Below, piece after piece: positions 17,713 to 25,949 of a DNA stretch of 64,000 nt; position 1 is the stretch's first letter; every line of letters starts with the position of its first letter. A program made the translations under genes and the position numbers. A model generated the notes under the pieces. That model did not search any database, was not told where the DNA came from, and was given only the letters and a program-made list of their open reading frames with translations. The stretch lies in the NCBI GenBank assembly GCA_942491525.1, contig CALOBW010000064.1, positions 62,001-126,000 of the forward strand, written 5' to 3'. The DNA is from CAYWBU01 sp942491525 (lineage in GTDB: Bacteria > Desulfobacterota > Desulfomonilia > UBA1062).

Positions 17713-17766
17713 TATGAATATCTAGGATATAGTCGGTCGTGAGACCGAGTTACATGGAGGATTTTG

Positions 17767-19137
17767 ATGTCAAATTTTGCCCAGAAGGATGCTCAGCTTA
17801 CCACACTTTACCTGCTTGAGGATGACAATCCGAAATTGCAGGAGGATCTTCTGCGCTACTCCAAGTGGCGCAAGGCGGTTCTGGTCATTCCGCTGCTGGC
17901 CAGCGAGTACACTGATCCGGAGAACAGACCGGTGCTTGAGAACATGGTCAGGGAACTCAAGGGGTCGGCCTATCTGTCGCAGATTATCTTCGGGCTTGAT
18001 CGGGCCAGTGACGATGACGCCCGCCTGCTTGAAGAGATCCTGGAGGGTCACGGTCTGGAGAATTATCTGATTCAGCATAATGACGGCCCGGGCTTCTCAT
18101 CTATTTATAAGCAGCTTTATGATGCCGGCTTCGGGCTGGACGTTCCAGGCAAGGGACGCAATATGTTCCTGTCTTTCGGCATTGCGCTGGCCATGGAGGC
18201 AGAGACGATCGGCCTGGTGGATGCCGACATCCGAACCTTTACCGGCAGCCAATTGGATCGGCTCTTCTATCCGGTACAGGCGCTCGATTACCAGTTCTCC
18301 AAGGCCTATTACGCGCGCATCAAGGATAACCAGTTCTACGGCCGCGTTAAGCGTCTGCTGATAGATCCGTTGCTGATCGCCCTGAAGCGCAAATTTACCG
18401 ATACTCAGGAGGATCGCGTTCTGCGGCTGGTTGATTTTCTGCTCAACTTTAACTACCAGCTTTCCGGCGAAGTTGTCTTCAATTCGCATCTGCTTAAACG
18501 CATGCATTTTGCCACAGACTGGGGCGTTGAGATCTTCACTTTGATTGAGATCTACCGTAAGGCCAGCACTGTTGCCCAGGTTGAGATTTCACGCGGCGCC
18601 TTTGATCATAAACATCAGAGTGTTTCCACTGCCGACAGCCAGAAGGGTTTGCATAAGATGGGAATTGATATTGTCTCAACCCTGCTGAGTGCTCTGGTTA
18701 TTGAGGAGGGGCTGGTGATTTCGGAGCACTTTATTCGTGATCTGACGCTCACCTATGCTGATGTTGCCGATGAACTGATCAAAAAATATGCAGATAATGC
18801 CGCCTTCTGCGGCCTGCACTATGACACCAACCTTGAGGAGTCCATGGTGGATAATGTCTTCAAGGATGTTATCCTGAACGCCGGCGCCCGCCTGTTGACA
18901 CCCTATCATATGGCAGATCGTATGATCAGTTACGTCACTCAGCATGATGAGTTTAAGCCCTATATTGAGAATGGTTTGCTGGATGCCTTTCGTGAGAGCG
19001 AGAAGCACGCCCGCAGCAATCTCTATGAGACCCCTCAGACCGTCTCCTGGGAGCGGGTCATGCGTAAGCTGCCCAATATCATGACTGATATCGTGGATGT
19101 CGTTGAGAACGAAAAAAATAAGTTTAAAAGTCTGTAA
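17767..19137 (+). CDS. gpgS: Glucosyl-3-phosphoglycerate synthase-like glycosyltransferase (GT81)
   Basis: 456 aa. The central part fits the GpgS family: GKGRNMFLSFGIAL, the donor/metal motif VDADIRTF (D152-D154), YYARIKDNQFYGRVKRL, LSGEVVFNSHLL, TDWGVEIFTLIEIYRK and DHKHQ. GpgS transfers glucose from a nucleotide sugar to 3-phosphoglycerate, the first step to glucosylglycerate, a compatible solute. The N-terminus (about 110 aa) and C-terminus (about 140 aa) are longer than actinobacterial GpgS. No GpgP phosphatase is recognisable nearby. ATG 17767 follows ATGGAGGA; a TTG one codon upstream is less likely. A hairpin follows the stop. Confidence 0.8.
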   Translation: MSNFAQKDAQLTTLYLLEDDNPKLQEDLLRYSKWRKAVLVIPLLASEYTDPENRPVLENMVRELKGSAYLSQIIFGLDRASDDDARLLEEILEGHGLENYLIQHNDGPGFSSIYKQLYDAGFGLDVPGKGRNMFLSFGIALAMEAETIGLVDADIRTFTGSQLDRLFYPVQALDYQFSKAYYARIKDNQFYGRVKRLLIDPLLIALKRKFTDTQEDRVLRLVDFLLNFNYQLSGEVVFNSHLLKRMHFATDWGVEIFTLIEIYRKASTVAQVEISRGAFDHKHQSVSTADSQKGLHKMGIDIVSTLLSALVIEEGLVISEHFIRDLTLTYADVADELIKKYADNAAFCGLHYDTNLEESMVDNVFKDVILNAGARLLTPYHMADRMISYVTQHDEFKPYIENGLLDAFRESEKHARSNLYETPQTVSWERVMRKLPNIMTDIVDVVENEKNKFKSL

Positions 19138-19147
19138 TTTTCCGTCA

Positions 19148-19173
19148 TCAGGGGAGCTGACCGGCTCCCCTGA
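19148..19173 (+). terminator. Hairpin terminator after the gpgS-like gene
   Basis: Perfect 10-bp stem TCAGGGGAGC / GCTCCCCTGA with a six-base loop, 11 bases after the stop codon. The tail (ATCTTAA) is not U-rich, so termination may be partial. Confidence 0.55.
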
Positions 19174-19253
19174 ATCTTAAAGCACCACAGCTTGTGTTTT
19201 GATGATGTGCGCTTATATTCCTCCTATCATTAATGTATGGAGGTATCGCGCGA

Positions 19254-21326
19254 ATGAAATTTTCATTTAAAGACCAACCATTAGCTGTCAAAATCGGTGG
19301 AGCCATGGGTGTTGTGCTGCTTATCCTGGCGATTGTGGCTCTTTGGGCCACAGTTGGTATCGGCCGGATTGTCGCCAATGCCAATGAGGTTATTGAGGGG
19401 AATAAGCTCAAGGGCGAACTGTCTGAGAGAGAGGTTGATCATCTCAACTGGGCCAATAAGGTTAATGCACTGCTGACAGACAGCAGTGTGACTGCGTTGG
19501 ATGTTGAATTCGATCATACCAAGTGTGCATTTGGTAAATGGCTCTACGGCGAGGGGCGGGCTAATGCTGAGAAGCTGGTACCCGCGCTTGGCGCTCTTCT
19601 CAGTGAGATTGAGACGCCCCATGAGCATCTGCATGCGTCAGCCCGCTCCATTGATAAGGTCTTTATTCAGGCTGACCCGGCATTGCCGGCTCTGTTGGAG
19701 GCCCGGACAATCGATCATCTCAAATGGGCCTCGGCGATCAGGGATACGCTTCTCTCAGAGAAGACATCCCTGGAAGTTCAGACTGATCCTGCCAAGTGCG
19801 CCCTCGGAAAGTGGCTTATGACCGATCAGGCCAAGCGTGCTTATGAGACAGGCGATGTGGATTTCAAGGCTGCCTGGAACGAGATGCTTGAGAGTCATGA
19901 AAAGTTGCATCATAGTGCGATTAAGATACAAAATGAGTATGCCAAGATAAACACCATCGGTCTGGCTGCAGTTAAACGCAATGCAACAGCTGTCTTCCAG
20001 CAGGATACGATGCCGATTCTGAACAACACTCTGGCAGTGCTGGATGTTTTGACGGCCGAGGCTCAGCACGGGCTGGAGGGTATGCATGCGGCGAGCGGGA
20101 TTTATGCCAAGGAGACGGCGCCGGCCCTGAGAGAGGTTCAGTCCCTGATCATGGATATGGAGGAGATTATCACCAAGAATATCATGACCGATGAGGAGAT
20201 GATCAATGCCGCCCAGGGTACTCGCAACGGGGTGATGATCTTCAGCCTGATCGCCATCGTGGTCGGCCTGGCCATTGCCTTCATCCTGGTTAAGGTGATT
20301 ACAAGTGTGGTCTTTAAGGGGGTTGAATTTGCCAAGCAGATTGCGGCCGGAGACTTGAGCGGTCGGCTTGATGTTGATCAGCAGGATGAGATCGGTCAGC
20401 TTGCTCAGGCTTTGAATGAAATGAGTTCAAATCTGCGTCAGATGTTTACCGATATCTCACAGGGGGTGCAGACCCTGACATCATCCTCGACCGAACTCTC
20501 GACTATTTCTCAGGAGATGTCGAGCAGCGCTGAAGACACCTCCGGTCGTTCCAATACTGTCGCCACCGCCGCTGAGGAGATGAGTTCCAATATGTCATCG
20601 GTGGCGGCTGCGGCCGAGCAGTCATCCACCAACCTGTCGCAGGTTGCCTCCGCAGCAGAGGAGATGACGGCCACCATTAATGAAATTGCCAAGAATACCG
20701 AACGCGCCAGCATGATTGCGGGCGATGCGGTCAATGAGGCCACCAATGCGCGTGATGCCATCAATCAGCTGGGCAAGGCCGCGCTCGAGGTTGGTAAGGT
20801 CACCGAGACCATCACCGATATCTCTGAGCAGACCAATCTGTTGGCTCTGAATGCTACCATCGAGGCAGCCAGGGCGGGAGAGGCCGGCAAGGGCTTTGCG
20901 GTGGTGGCCGGCGAAATCAAGGATCTGGCCAAGCAGACCACAGAAGCTACTGAGGAGATCTCCTCGCGCATCAATCAGATCCAGCAGGCCACTGATGGTA
21001 CGGTTGAGCAGATCGGCCAGATTACAAAGGTTATCAATGAGGTCAATGATATTGTGGCCACCATAGCCACTGCCATTGAGGAGCAGTCCATCAGCACCAA
21101 GGAGATTGCCGGTAATGTGACCCAGGCGGCTGACGGAATTCAGGAAGTCAATACCAATGTCAATCAGGCCTCCAGCGTTTCGGGTGAGATTGCCAAGGAT
21201 ATCAATGAGGTTAATCAGAGTGCCTCGGTCATGGCCAACAGCAGTTCCCAGGTTAACATGAGTGCTGCGGATCTTTCGCGTCTGGGTGAAGAGCTCAAAA
21301 GTATGGTTGAGCGTTTTAAAATTTAA
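19254..21326 (+). CDS. Methyl-accepting chemotaxis protein with two CZB-like zinc-binding modules in the sensor region
   Basis: 690 aa from ATG 19254 (GGAGG at 19239-19243). Membrane segments at about 12-36 and 327-350 enclose a putative periplasmic sensor; then HAMP (about 350-402) and a long signalling coiled coil with the hairpin tip EQTNLLALNATIEAARAGE. The sensor has two repeats of the chemoreceptor zinc-binding pattern: H63, C91 in KCAFGKW, H123/H127; and H155, C182 in KCALGKW, H215/H219. CZB domains bind zinc through His3Cys and are often cytoplasmic and C-terminal, so tandem N-terminal placement is notable. No CheR-binding pentapeptide at the C-terminus. Confidence 0.93.
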   Translation: MKFSFKDQPLAVKIGGAMGVVLLILAIVALWATVGIGRIVANANEVIEGNKLKGELSEREVDHLNWANKVNALLTDSSVTALDVEFDHTKCAFGKWLYGEGRANAEKLVPALGALLSEIETPHEHLHASARSIDKVFIQADPALPALLEARTIDHLKWASAIRDTLLSEKTSLEVQTDPAKCALGKWLMTDQAKRAYETGDVDFKAAWNEMLESHEKLHHSAIKIQNEYAKINTIGLAAVKRNATAVFQQDTMPILNNTLAVLDVLTAEAQHGLEGMHAASGIYAKETAPALREVQSLIMDMEEIITKNIMTDEEMINAAQGTRNGVMIFSLIAIVVGLAIAFILVKVITSVVFKGVEFAKQIAAGDLSGRLDVDQQDEIGQLAQALNEMSSNLRQMFTDISQGVQTLTSSSTELSTISQEMSSSAEDTSGRSNTVATAAEEMSSNMSSVAAAAEQSSTNLSQVASAAEEMTATINEIAKNTERASMIAGDAVNEATNARDAINQLGKAALEVGKVTETITDISEQTNLLALNATIEAARAGEAGKGFAVVAGEIKDLAKQTTEATEEISSRINQIQQATDGTVEQIGQITKVINEVNDIVATIATAIEEQSISTKEIAGNVTQAADGIQEVNTNVNQASSVSGEIAKDINEVNQSASVMANSSSQVNMSAADLSRLGEELKSMVERFKI

Positions 21327-21341
21327 AACAACTTAAGATAA

Positions 21342-21366
21342 CCGGCGAAGGTGTCGCCTTCGCCGG
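21342..21366. terminator. Hairpin between convergent mcp and FGGY kinase genes
   Basis: A 10-bp perfect stem CCGGCGAAGG / CCTTCGCCGG with a TGTCG loop lies between the two convergent stops. No clear U-tract on either side; it probably acts as a weak two-way terminator. Confidence 0.55.
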
Positions 21367-21389
21367 CTATTTAAGAGAGGCCTGTTGGT

Positions 21390-22973
21390 TCAGCATGTCT
21401 CGCAGCTATTCAGGCGTTTGTACATGGCTTTGTTGTTTTTGTAGATGGTGACGAATTCATTGAAAAGAGTATCATAAATCTTGCGGTTGTCTGGATTCGG
21501 GATAAAACTCTTATTGTATTCAATCAGGTTGGGGATGTCTTCGAACCGCAGCTCTCCCAAGCCCACGCCGGCGATGAAGGCGGCCCCTCGCGCGTTAGCC
21601 TGCATGGGGTCGGCTACCTGGCGAATTTCGCGGTTCATGACATCGGCAAAGATCTGGCACCAGACATCCGATCTGCCGCCGCCTCCGATAATGTTGAGCG
21701 GGGTGAGCCGGCGCCCGGCAAATTTCTCGACATACTGGAGGCTCCAGCGCGTATTGTAGGCGACACCCTCCAGCAGGGCTCTGACCAGGTGGTCCTGGGT
21801 TGTGTGGTGTGAAATGTTGTAGATGCCGGCTCTGAGCAGAGTGTCGTCAACCGGGGTTCGCTCGCCGTTCAGCCAGGGGGTGAAAATAACCTTGCCGCTG
21901 CCGGCGGGAACCTGGGCGGCGATTGCATCCAGCTCCGCATATATATTTTCGGGTGGCTCGCCTTTGAGCAGCCGGTTTTCATGATACAGAATCTGTTCAA
22001 CCAGGTGGACGAGGGCGCCGCCGGCGATGTCCTGTTCATTGACGCTCTGAAACTTGCCGGGGATGGCGGCTGGAAAGGATGCGATGGAATGGAACATGTC
22101 AGTTTTCTTGAAGGGGACGACGCACTGCAGCCAGGACGAGGTCCCGATGTATACATGCCCTTCGAAATCGTTGACCGCGCCGGAGCCGATCAGGGCGGCT
22201 TGATGGTCTGCCGAGCCCATGACTACCTTGGTGTGTGGATCCAGGCCCAACTCCTTGGCCACCTCGCACTTGAGGGTTCCGAGAATATCGGTGGAGTGCT
22301 TCATCTCCGGCAGCTTTTTGCGGTCGATGCCGGCCAGCTTGATCAGCTTCTCGTCGTAATGGGGGTTGTTGATGTCCTTGACGTTGGTGACCCAGAATAG
22401 GTGCATGGCGTCGTAGGATGAGGCGAATTTGCCGGTCAGCCGCAGGTTGAGGTAGTCCTTGCTGGGCAAGAACATGAAGGTTTGGTCATATATCTCAGGC
22501 AGTTCATGCATTGTGTAGAGTACATGGGCTATGTCATCCTTGCCCGAGAGGGCGGGGCCGCCGGCGGTCCGTGGAATCCATTGCAGCACCTTGAACAGGT
22601 TGTAGCCGTCGATACTTGGGAAGCCGCCCATGATTTTCTTGATCAGGTGGCGTCCGCGCGAATCCATCCAGGTCAGTGAGTTCATCAAGTGATGACCGTG
22701 TTTGTCGACAGCCACGGTTGATGAAAATGTTGATGATACGCAGATGGCGGTAATCTGCTTGCTTGACACTTTTTTGCGTTTGATCAGGGTGCGGGAAGCT
22801 TTAAGTAGGGCCTGCCACCATAGTTCCGGGTCTTGCTCGGCCCCGCCATCCGGGAGATAAGTTACCGGAGTTGATACAAACTCAAAATCCTGTACTCTGC
22901 CTTTGAGGTCGATGATTGAGGCCTTGATGCCAGATGTGCCGTGGTCAATGGCCAGGATGTGCTGTGCCTTCAT
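21390..22973 (-). CDS. FGGY family carbohydrate kinase (xylulokinase-like)
   Basis: 527 aa. Actin-like ATPase kinase: N-terminal phosphate motif LAIDHGTSGIKASIID, TWMDSRG, the catalytic-base region GSADHQAALIGSGAV, and the C-terminal adenosine-binding NIIGGGGRSDVWCQIFADV followed by ANARGAAFIAGVGLGE. It phosphorylates a sugar or polyol with ATP; XylB is the nearest pattern but no xylose isomerase or sugar transporter is present, so the substrate is open. A cysteine pair ends the protein. A strong terminator separates it from the dehydrogenase gene upstream, so it may rely on its own promoter. Confidence 0.85.
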   Translation of the reverse strand: MKAQHILAIDHGTSGIKASIIDLKGRVQDFEFVSTPVTYLPDGGAEQDPELWWQALLKASRTLIKRKKVSSKQITAICVSSTFSSTVAVDKHGHHLMNSLTWMDSRGRHLIKKIMGGFPSIDGYNLFKVLQWIPRTAGGPALSGKDDIAHVLYTMHELPEIYDQTFMFLPSKDYLNLRLTGKFASSYDAMHLFWVTNVKDINNPHYDEKLIKLAGIDRKKLPEMKHSTDILGTLKCEVAKELGLDPHTKVVMGSADHQAALIGSGAVNDFEGHVYIGTSSWLQCVVPFKKTDMFHSIASFPAAIPGKFQSVNEQDIAGGALVHLVEQILYHENRLLKGEPPENIYAELDAIAAQVPAGSGKVIFTPWLNGERTPVDDTLLRAGIYNISHHTTQDHLVRALLEGVAYNTRWSLQYVEKFAGRRLTPLNIIGGGGRSDVWCQIFADVMNREIRQVADPMQANARGAAFIAGVGLGELRFEDIPNLIEYNKSFIPNPDNRKIYDTLFNEFVTIYKNNKAMYKRLNSCETC

Positions 22974-22999
22974 TTATCCTCCTGATTGTATATAATTGC

Positions 23000-23031
23000 A
23001 AAAACATCCGGCCGGGTCTTCCGGCCGGATG
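23000..23031 (-). terminator. Strong Rho-independent terminator of the saccharopine-dehydrogenase-like gene
   Basis: Perfect 11-bp stem CATCCGGCCGG / CCGGCCGGATG with a 5-base loop; on the - strand it is followed by TTTTT. It lies 5 bases after the stop of the gene at 23036-24256. Confidence 0.92.
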
Positions 23032-23035
23032 TTGG

Positions 23036-24256
23036 TTAAAGCTCAATTTTAGATATTTTCCCGTCTTCTTCGATCAATTCAACCAGGATCGCGCTTGATG
23101 TGCTCTCCTCCTTCTCACCGGTGCCCTTGAGAACCATCTCGGTGCTGACGGCCAGGAAGTCATTGGGGTCAACGCAGCCTTCGGGCGGGAAGACTCCGGG
23201 TCCCTGGATTTTGCCCTGCAGCATCAGGATGGCGCCCATGGCTGCCGGGAGCCCGGTGCCTTCGCCGAGGGCGGAGCTTTCTGAGGCCATATGGAATCGG
23301 TACTCCTGTCTCTTGCCGTCCTTGGTTCCCTTTACAACGGTTGTGCAGCAGCCCTTCTGGGAGCCGAAATTGGTCTGTTTGAGGATCTCCTCACGCTTCT
23401 GGATGATGTAGGCCATGGCAAACTCGGCCGGGACAACGTTCTGGCCCTTGACGTCAATGGGGTCTTTGGATGCCAGCCCGAGGCCGCAGAGGTCTCTGGT
23501 CAGGGCGTAGTATTCGTCCGGCAGAACGCCGCCCTTGTTTGTGACCTGGTTTAATTTCATGTATCTGGGCATGGTTACCTGCTCGGGGTGAGGGTAGGGG
23601 TAGAGCGGGCATTCTCCGACAATCGGGAAGTCAAAGGATTGCCTCAGGGCGATACCGTCCTCTTCGAAGTATTTGACGTACTCCAGATTGCCGTCCAGGT
23701 ACATGGGGATATCAATGGACATGCAGTGGAAACGATGGCCGATGACGCCCTCGCCCTCAAACGGCTCGCCGCCGTGGGTATGGAAAATATCAACAGATTC
23801 TGTTTCGTCCAGCAGATAGTCATAGGCAAATTTAGCAAAGATATTGGTGGCGCCCGGGGAGTTGCCCATGCCGATCATTGCGGATACGCCAGCCTGCTTG
23901 GCCTTCTCGCCCCATTCAAGAATTTCCAGGGTCACGTCCACGTCGTCGCAGATGTCGACATAGTTGATGCCGCTTTCGATGACGGCTTGCAGGATGGTTT
24001 TGACGGTTTTGTAGAAGGGGCCGACGCAGTTCAAGACGACGTCGCAGCCGTTGATAGCATCTTTGATGCTCTGCGGGTCGTTGGCGTCAAATTTGACTGC
24101 CGCAACGCCGCTGCCCAGACTTGCTGCAATCTCTTCGGCTTTATCAATATTAAAGTCGCCGATTACAACCTCGTCGAATGCCGGATGATCTGCCAGAGCT
24201 CTGACGGCAACGCTGCCAACGGCACCGCAACCTCCAAGAATAATAATTTTTGCCAT
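23036..24256 (-). CDS. Saccharopine dehydrogenase family oxidoreductase
   Basis: 406 aa. N-terminal Rossmann fold ILGGCGAVGSVAVRAL with the acidic end of beta-2 (VIGDFN), then CDVVLNCVGPFYKTV, GINYVDICDD and GMGNSPGATN, as in saccharopine reductases and lysine/carboxynorspermidine dehydrogenase relatives. The C-terminal half is the substrate domain. Likely an NAD(P)-dependent enzyme of amino-acid or polyamine metabolism; no lysine-pathway partner is adjacent, so the substrate is not named. The ATG has a good upstream AAAGGAGG. A terminator follows. Confidence 0.82.
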   Translation of the reverse strand: MAKIIILGGCGAVGSVAVRALADHPAFDEVVIGDFNIDKAEEIAASLGSGVAAVKFDANDPQSIKDAINGCDVVLNCVGPFYKTVKTILQAVIESGINYVDICDDVDVTLEILEWGEKAKQAGVSAMIGMGNSPGATNIFAKFAYDYLLDETESVDIFHTHGGEPFEGEGVIGHRFHCMSIDIPMYLDGNLEYVKYFEEDGIALRQSFDFPIVGECPLYPYPHPEQVTMPRYMKLNQVTNKGGVLPDEYYALTRDLCGLGLASKDPIDVKGQNVVPAEFAMAYIIQKREEILKQTNFGSQKGCCTTVVKGTKDGKRQEYRFHMASESSALGEGTGLPAAMGAILMLQGKIQGPGVFPPEGCVDPNDFLAVSTEMVLKGTGEKEESTSSAILVELIEEDGKISKIEL

Positions 24257-24375
24257 TTAATACCTCCTTTAACTTCAAAATCTTAAATTTAACTTTGTTC
24301 AATTAATAGTTGATTGTCAATAATAAACTTAGTATTTATTTATGTCAGGTGGTTGTTTTTAGTTCTGATTCAAGG

Positions 24376-24403
24376 TTGTAATTGGGTGTTGCCGAGCTAC
24401 TAT
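24376..24403 (+). promoter_or_regulatory. Candidate sigma70-type promoter of the solute-binding protein gene
   Basis: TTGTAA (24376-24381), 16-base spacer, TACTAT (24398-24403) in an AT-rich leader 30 bases upstream of the ATG. Partial match only. Confidence 0.3.
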
Positions 24404-24433
24404 ATAGTTATTAAAAAAGATTTGGAGGGTTAG

Positions 24434-25183
24434 ATGAATAGAAAATTAATTGTTTTGATTGGTGCTTTTTTAATCCTGAGTATGGCTTCCGGGGCTATGG
24501 CTGAAAAGTTGACAATTGTTGCCGGTGATTGGGCTCCGTTTGAGTTTGAGACACAGGGGCAGGTTGTGGGCATAGATGTTGATATTGTTGATTCAATTAT
24601 GAAGAAGCTTGGGCTTGAGTATGAAATTAAGATCCTGCAGTGGACCGATGCCTGGGGTATGATTGAGTCCGGTGAGGCTGATGCGGTGTTGTCAACCAGC
24701 CGTAAGGCTAAGAGGGAGCCCTTCCTCTGGTATCCTCAGGAGAATATGTGGGTTTCTGAATATGTGTTTTTTGGGCGGGCAGACAAGATGGGGCAGGCTG
24801 ACGGAACCTATGCCGGTGCAACCGGCAAGAAAGTTGGTGCCGTAAAAGGCTATACTTATAATCAGGCCTACTGGGATGCGAAGTTTGATCGGGTTGACGC
24901 CAAGTCACAGGATGAATCATTCGCCATGCTTGATAGGGGCGAGGTTGACTTGGTCATTTGCGACCGCACGATCGGCCTCTATACCATGGTTCTCTATCCG
25001 ACGAAGAATAAGATTGTGCCCTATGACGAGGTTCTTTTTTCCAAGGGCTATCCGATGCCCTTTGCTAAGAAGTCCGATTACCCCAATATTCAGCAGGTTG
25101 CCAAAGACTTTGAGCGTGAGCTGAAAGCGATGAAGGCTTCCGGTCAGTATGACCAGATTCTTTTGAAGTGGCTTAAACGTTAA
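24434..25183 (+). CDS. Family 3 periplasmic solute-binding protein (amino-acid type), orphan
   Basis: 249 aa. Signal peptide about 1-23 (hydrophobic core VLIGAFLILSMASGAMA, cleavage after AMA), so it is a soluble periplasmic protein. The mature part opens LTIVAGDWAPFEF and contains VGIDVDIVDSIMKKLGLEYE and DAVLSTSRKAKRE, the usual SBP-bac-3 pattern. Family members bind polar amino acids for ABC uptake or feed sensor kinases. No permease or ATPase gene is near it; neighbours are a TetR regulator and an amidohydrolase. A GGAGGG site precedes the ATG. Confidence 0.88.
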   Translation: MNRKLIVLIGAFLILSMASGAMAEKLTIVAGDWAPFEFETQGQVVGIDVDIVDSIMKKLGLEYEIKILQWTDAWGMIESGEADAVLSTSRKAKREPFLWYPQENMWVSEYVFFGRADKMGQADGTYAGATGKKVGAVKGYTYNQAYWDAKFDRVDAKSQDESFAMLDRGEVDLVICDRTIGLYTMVLYPTKNKIVPYDEVLFSKGYPMPFAKKSDYPNIQQVAKDFERELKAMKASGQYDQILLKWLKR

Positions 25184-25189
25184 CTCTCG

Positions 25190-25220
25190 GGGGCGGCCTT
25201 ACCGGTCGCCCCTTCTGTTT
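25190..25220. terminator. Shared terminator between solute-binding protein and TetR genes
   Basis: Stem GGGGCGGCC / GGTCGCCCC (nine pairs, one G-U) with a TTACC loop, followed by TTCTGTTT. The TetR stop codon lies in the loop, so the structure serves convergent transcripts. Confidence 0.75.
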
Positions 25221-25837
25221 AATATTTCCAGAATATCTCCGATTACTCCCTGGTAGACCGTCATGACGTCTTCGGCAACGTATCCAACGATGTTGCTGTT
25301 GTGCAGGGAAACCATTCCGTGCAGCAGGCTCCAGACCTCAATTACCCTGCGGGTCTTGGTTTCACTGTCCAGGCCTTCACCGAGCAGGTCAGTGGCAAGT
25401 CTGCTGGCGATCTCGGCGATATCCATGGATAGTTTGTATTCGATCGCCGAGAGCTGTTCCAGCGGAGTGCCGACATAGTCGTTGTATTTGGGGGTGGCGG
25501 CGGTGAACATGATGTCATAGTAGGCGCTTTTCTGAACGCCGAAATTAATGTAGGCCTCGATTGCTGCCCGGGCCTTGGCTGACGGTTCGCTGTGTTCATC
25601 GTAAGCTTTGCTGAGCTCGGCGTGCAGCATTTGGAATCCGGTGATGATGATGGATATGTATATCTCATCCTTGCTGGAGTAGTAGTTGTAGAGATTGGGG
25701 GCCGACATGCCTGATTTCTTGGCCAGGGTGCGCATGGTCAGGGAGTTGAAGCCCTCGGCGCCGATGATATTGAGGGCCTCGTTCAGGATATTGTTTTTGA
25801 TGGATTCAATCTCTTTTGTGTCGCGTGCTGATTTCAT
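25199..25837 (-). CDS. TetR/AcrR family transcriptional regulator
   Basis: 212 aa. N-terminal helix-turn-helix: LTMRTLAKKSGMSAPNLYNYYSSKDEIY (residues about 37-65 region) with the conserved N-L-Y-x-Y-Y-x-S-K-D-E recognition helix end. The C-terminal ligand domain is variable and gives no effector clue. Divergent from the amidohydrolase gene with 112 bases between starts, so it is the natural candidate to control that gene; convergent with the solute-binding protein gene. Confidence 0.88.
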   Translation of the reverse strand: MKSARDTKEIESIKNNILNEALNIIGAEGFNSLTMRTLAKKSGMSAPNLYNYYSSKDEIYISIIITGFQMLHAELSKAYDEHSEPSAKARAAIEAYINFGVQKSAYYDIMFTAATPKYNDYVGTPLEQLSAIEYKLSMDIAEIASRLATDLLGEGLDSETKTRRVIEVWSLLHGMVSLHNSNIVGYVAEDVMTVYQGVIGDILEILNRRGDR

Positions 25838-25889
25838 AGTTAATTTTTAGATTTTATTTATTGTGAAGTCAAGGTGTTAGCATAATTGC

Positions 25890-25916
25890 TTTACAGGATG
25901 ACTCCGGAAGTATAAT
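25890..25916 (+). promoter_or_regulatory. Candidate sigma70-type promoter of the amidohydrolase gene
   Basis: TTTACA (25890-25895), 15-base spacer and a perfect TATAAT (25911-25916), 34 bases before the start codon in the TetR/amidohydrolase divergent region. The spacer is short. Confidence 0.4.
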
Positions 25917-25949
25917 CTGAACAATGTTTAATTGTAATGAGGAGGTATT

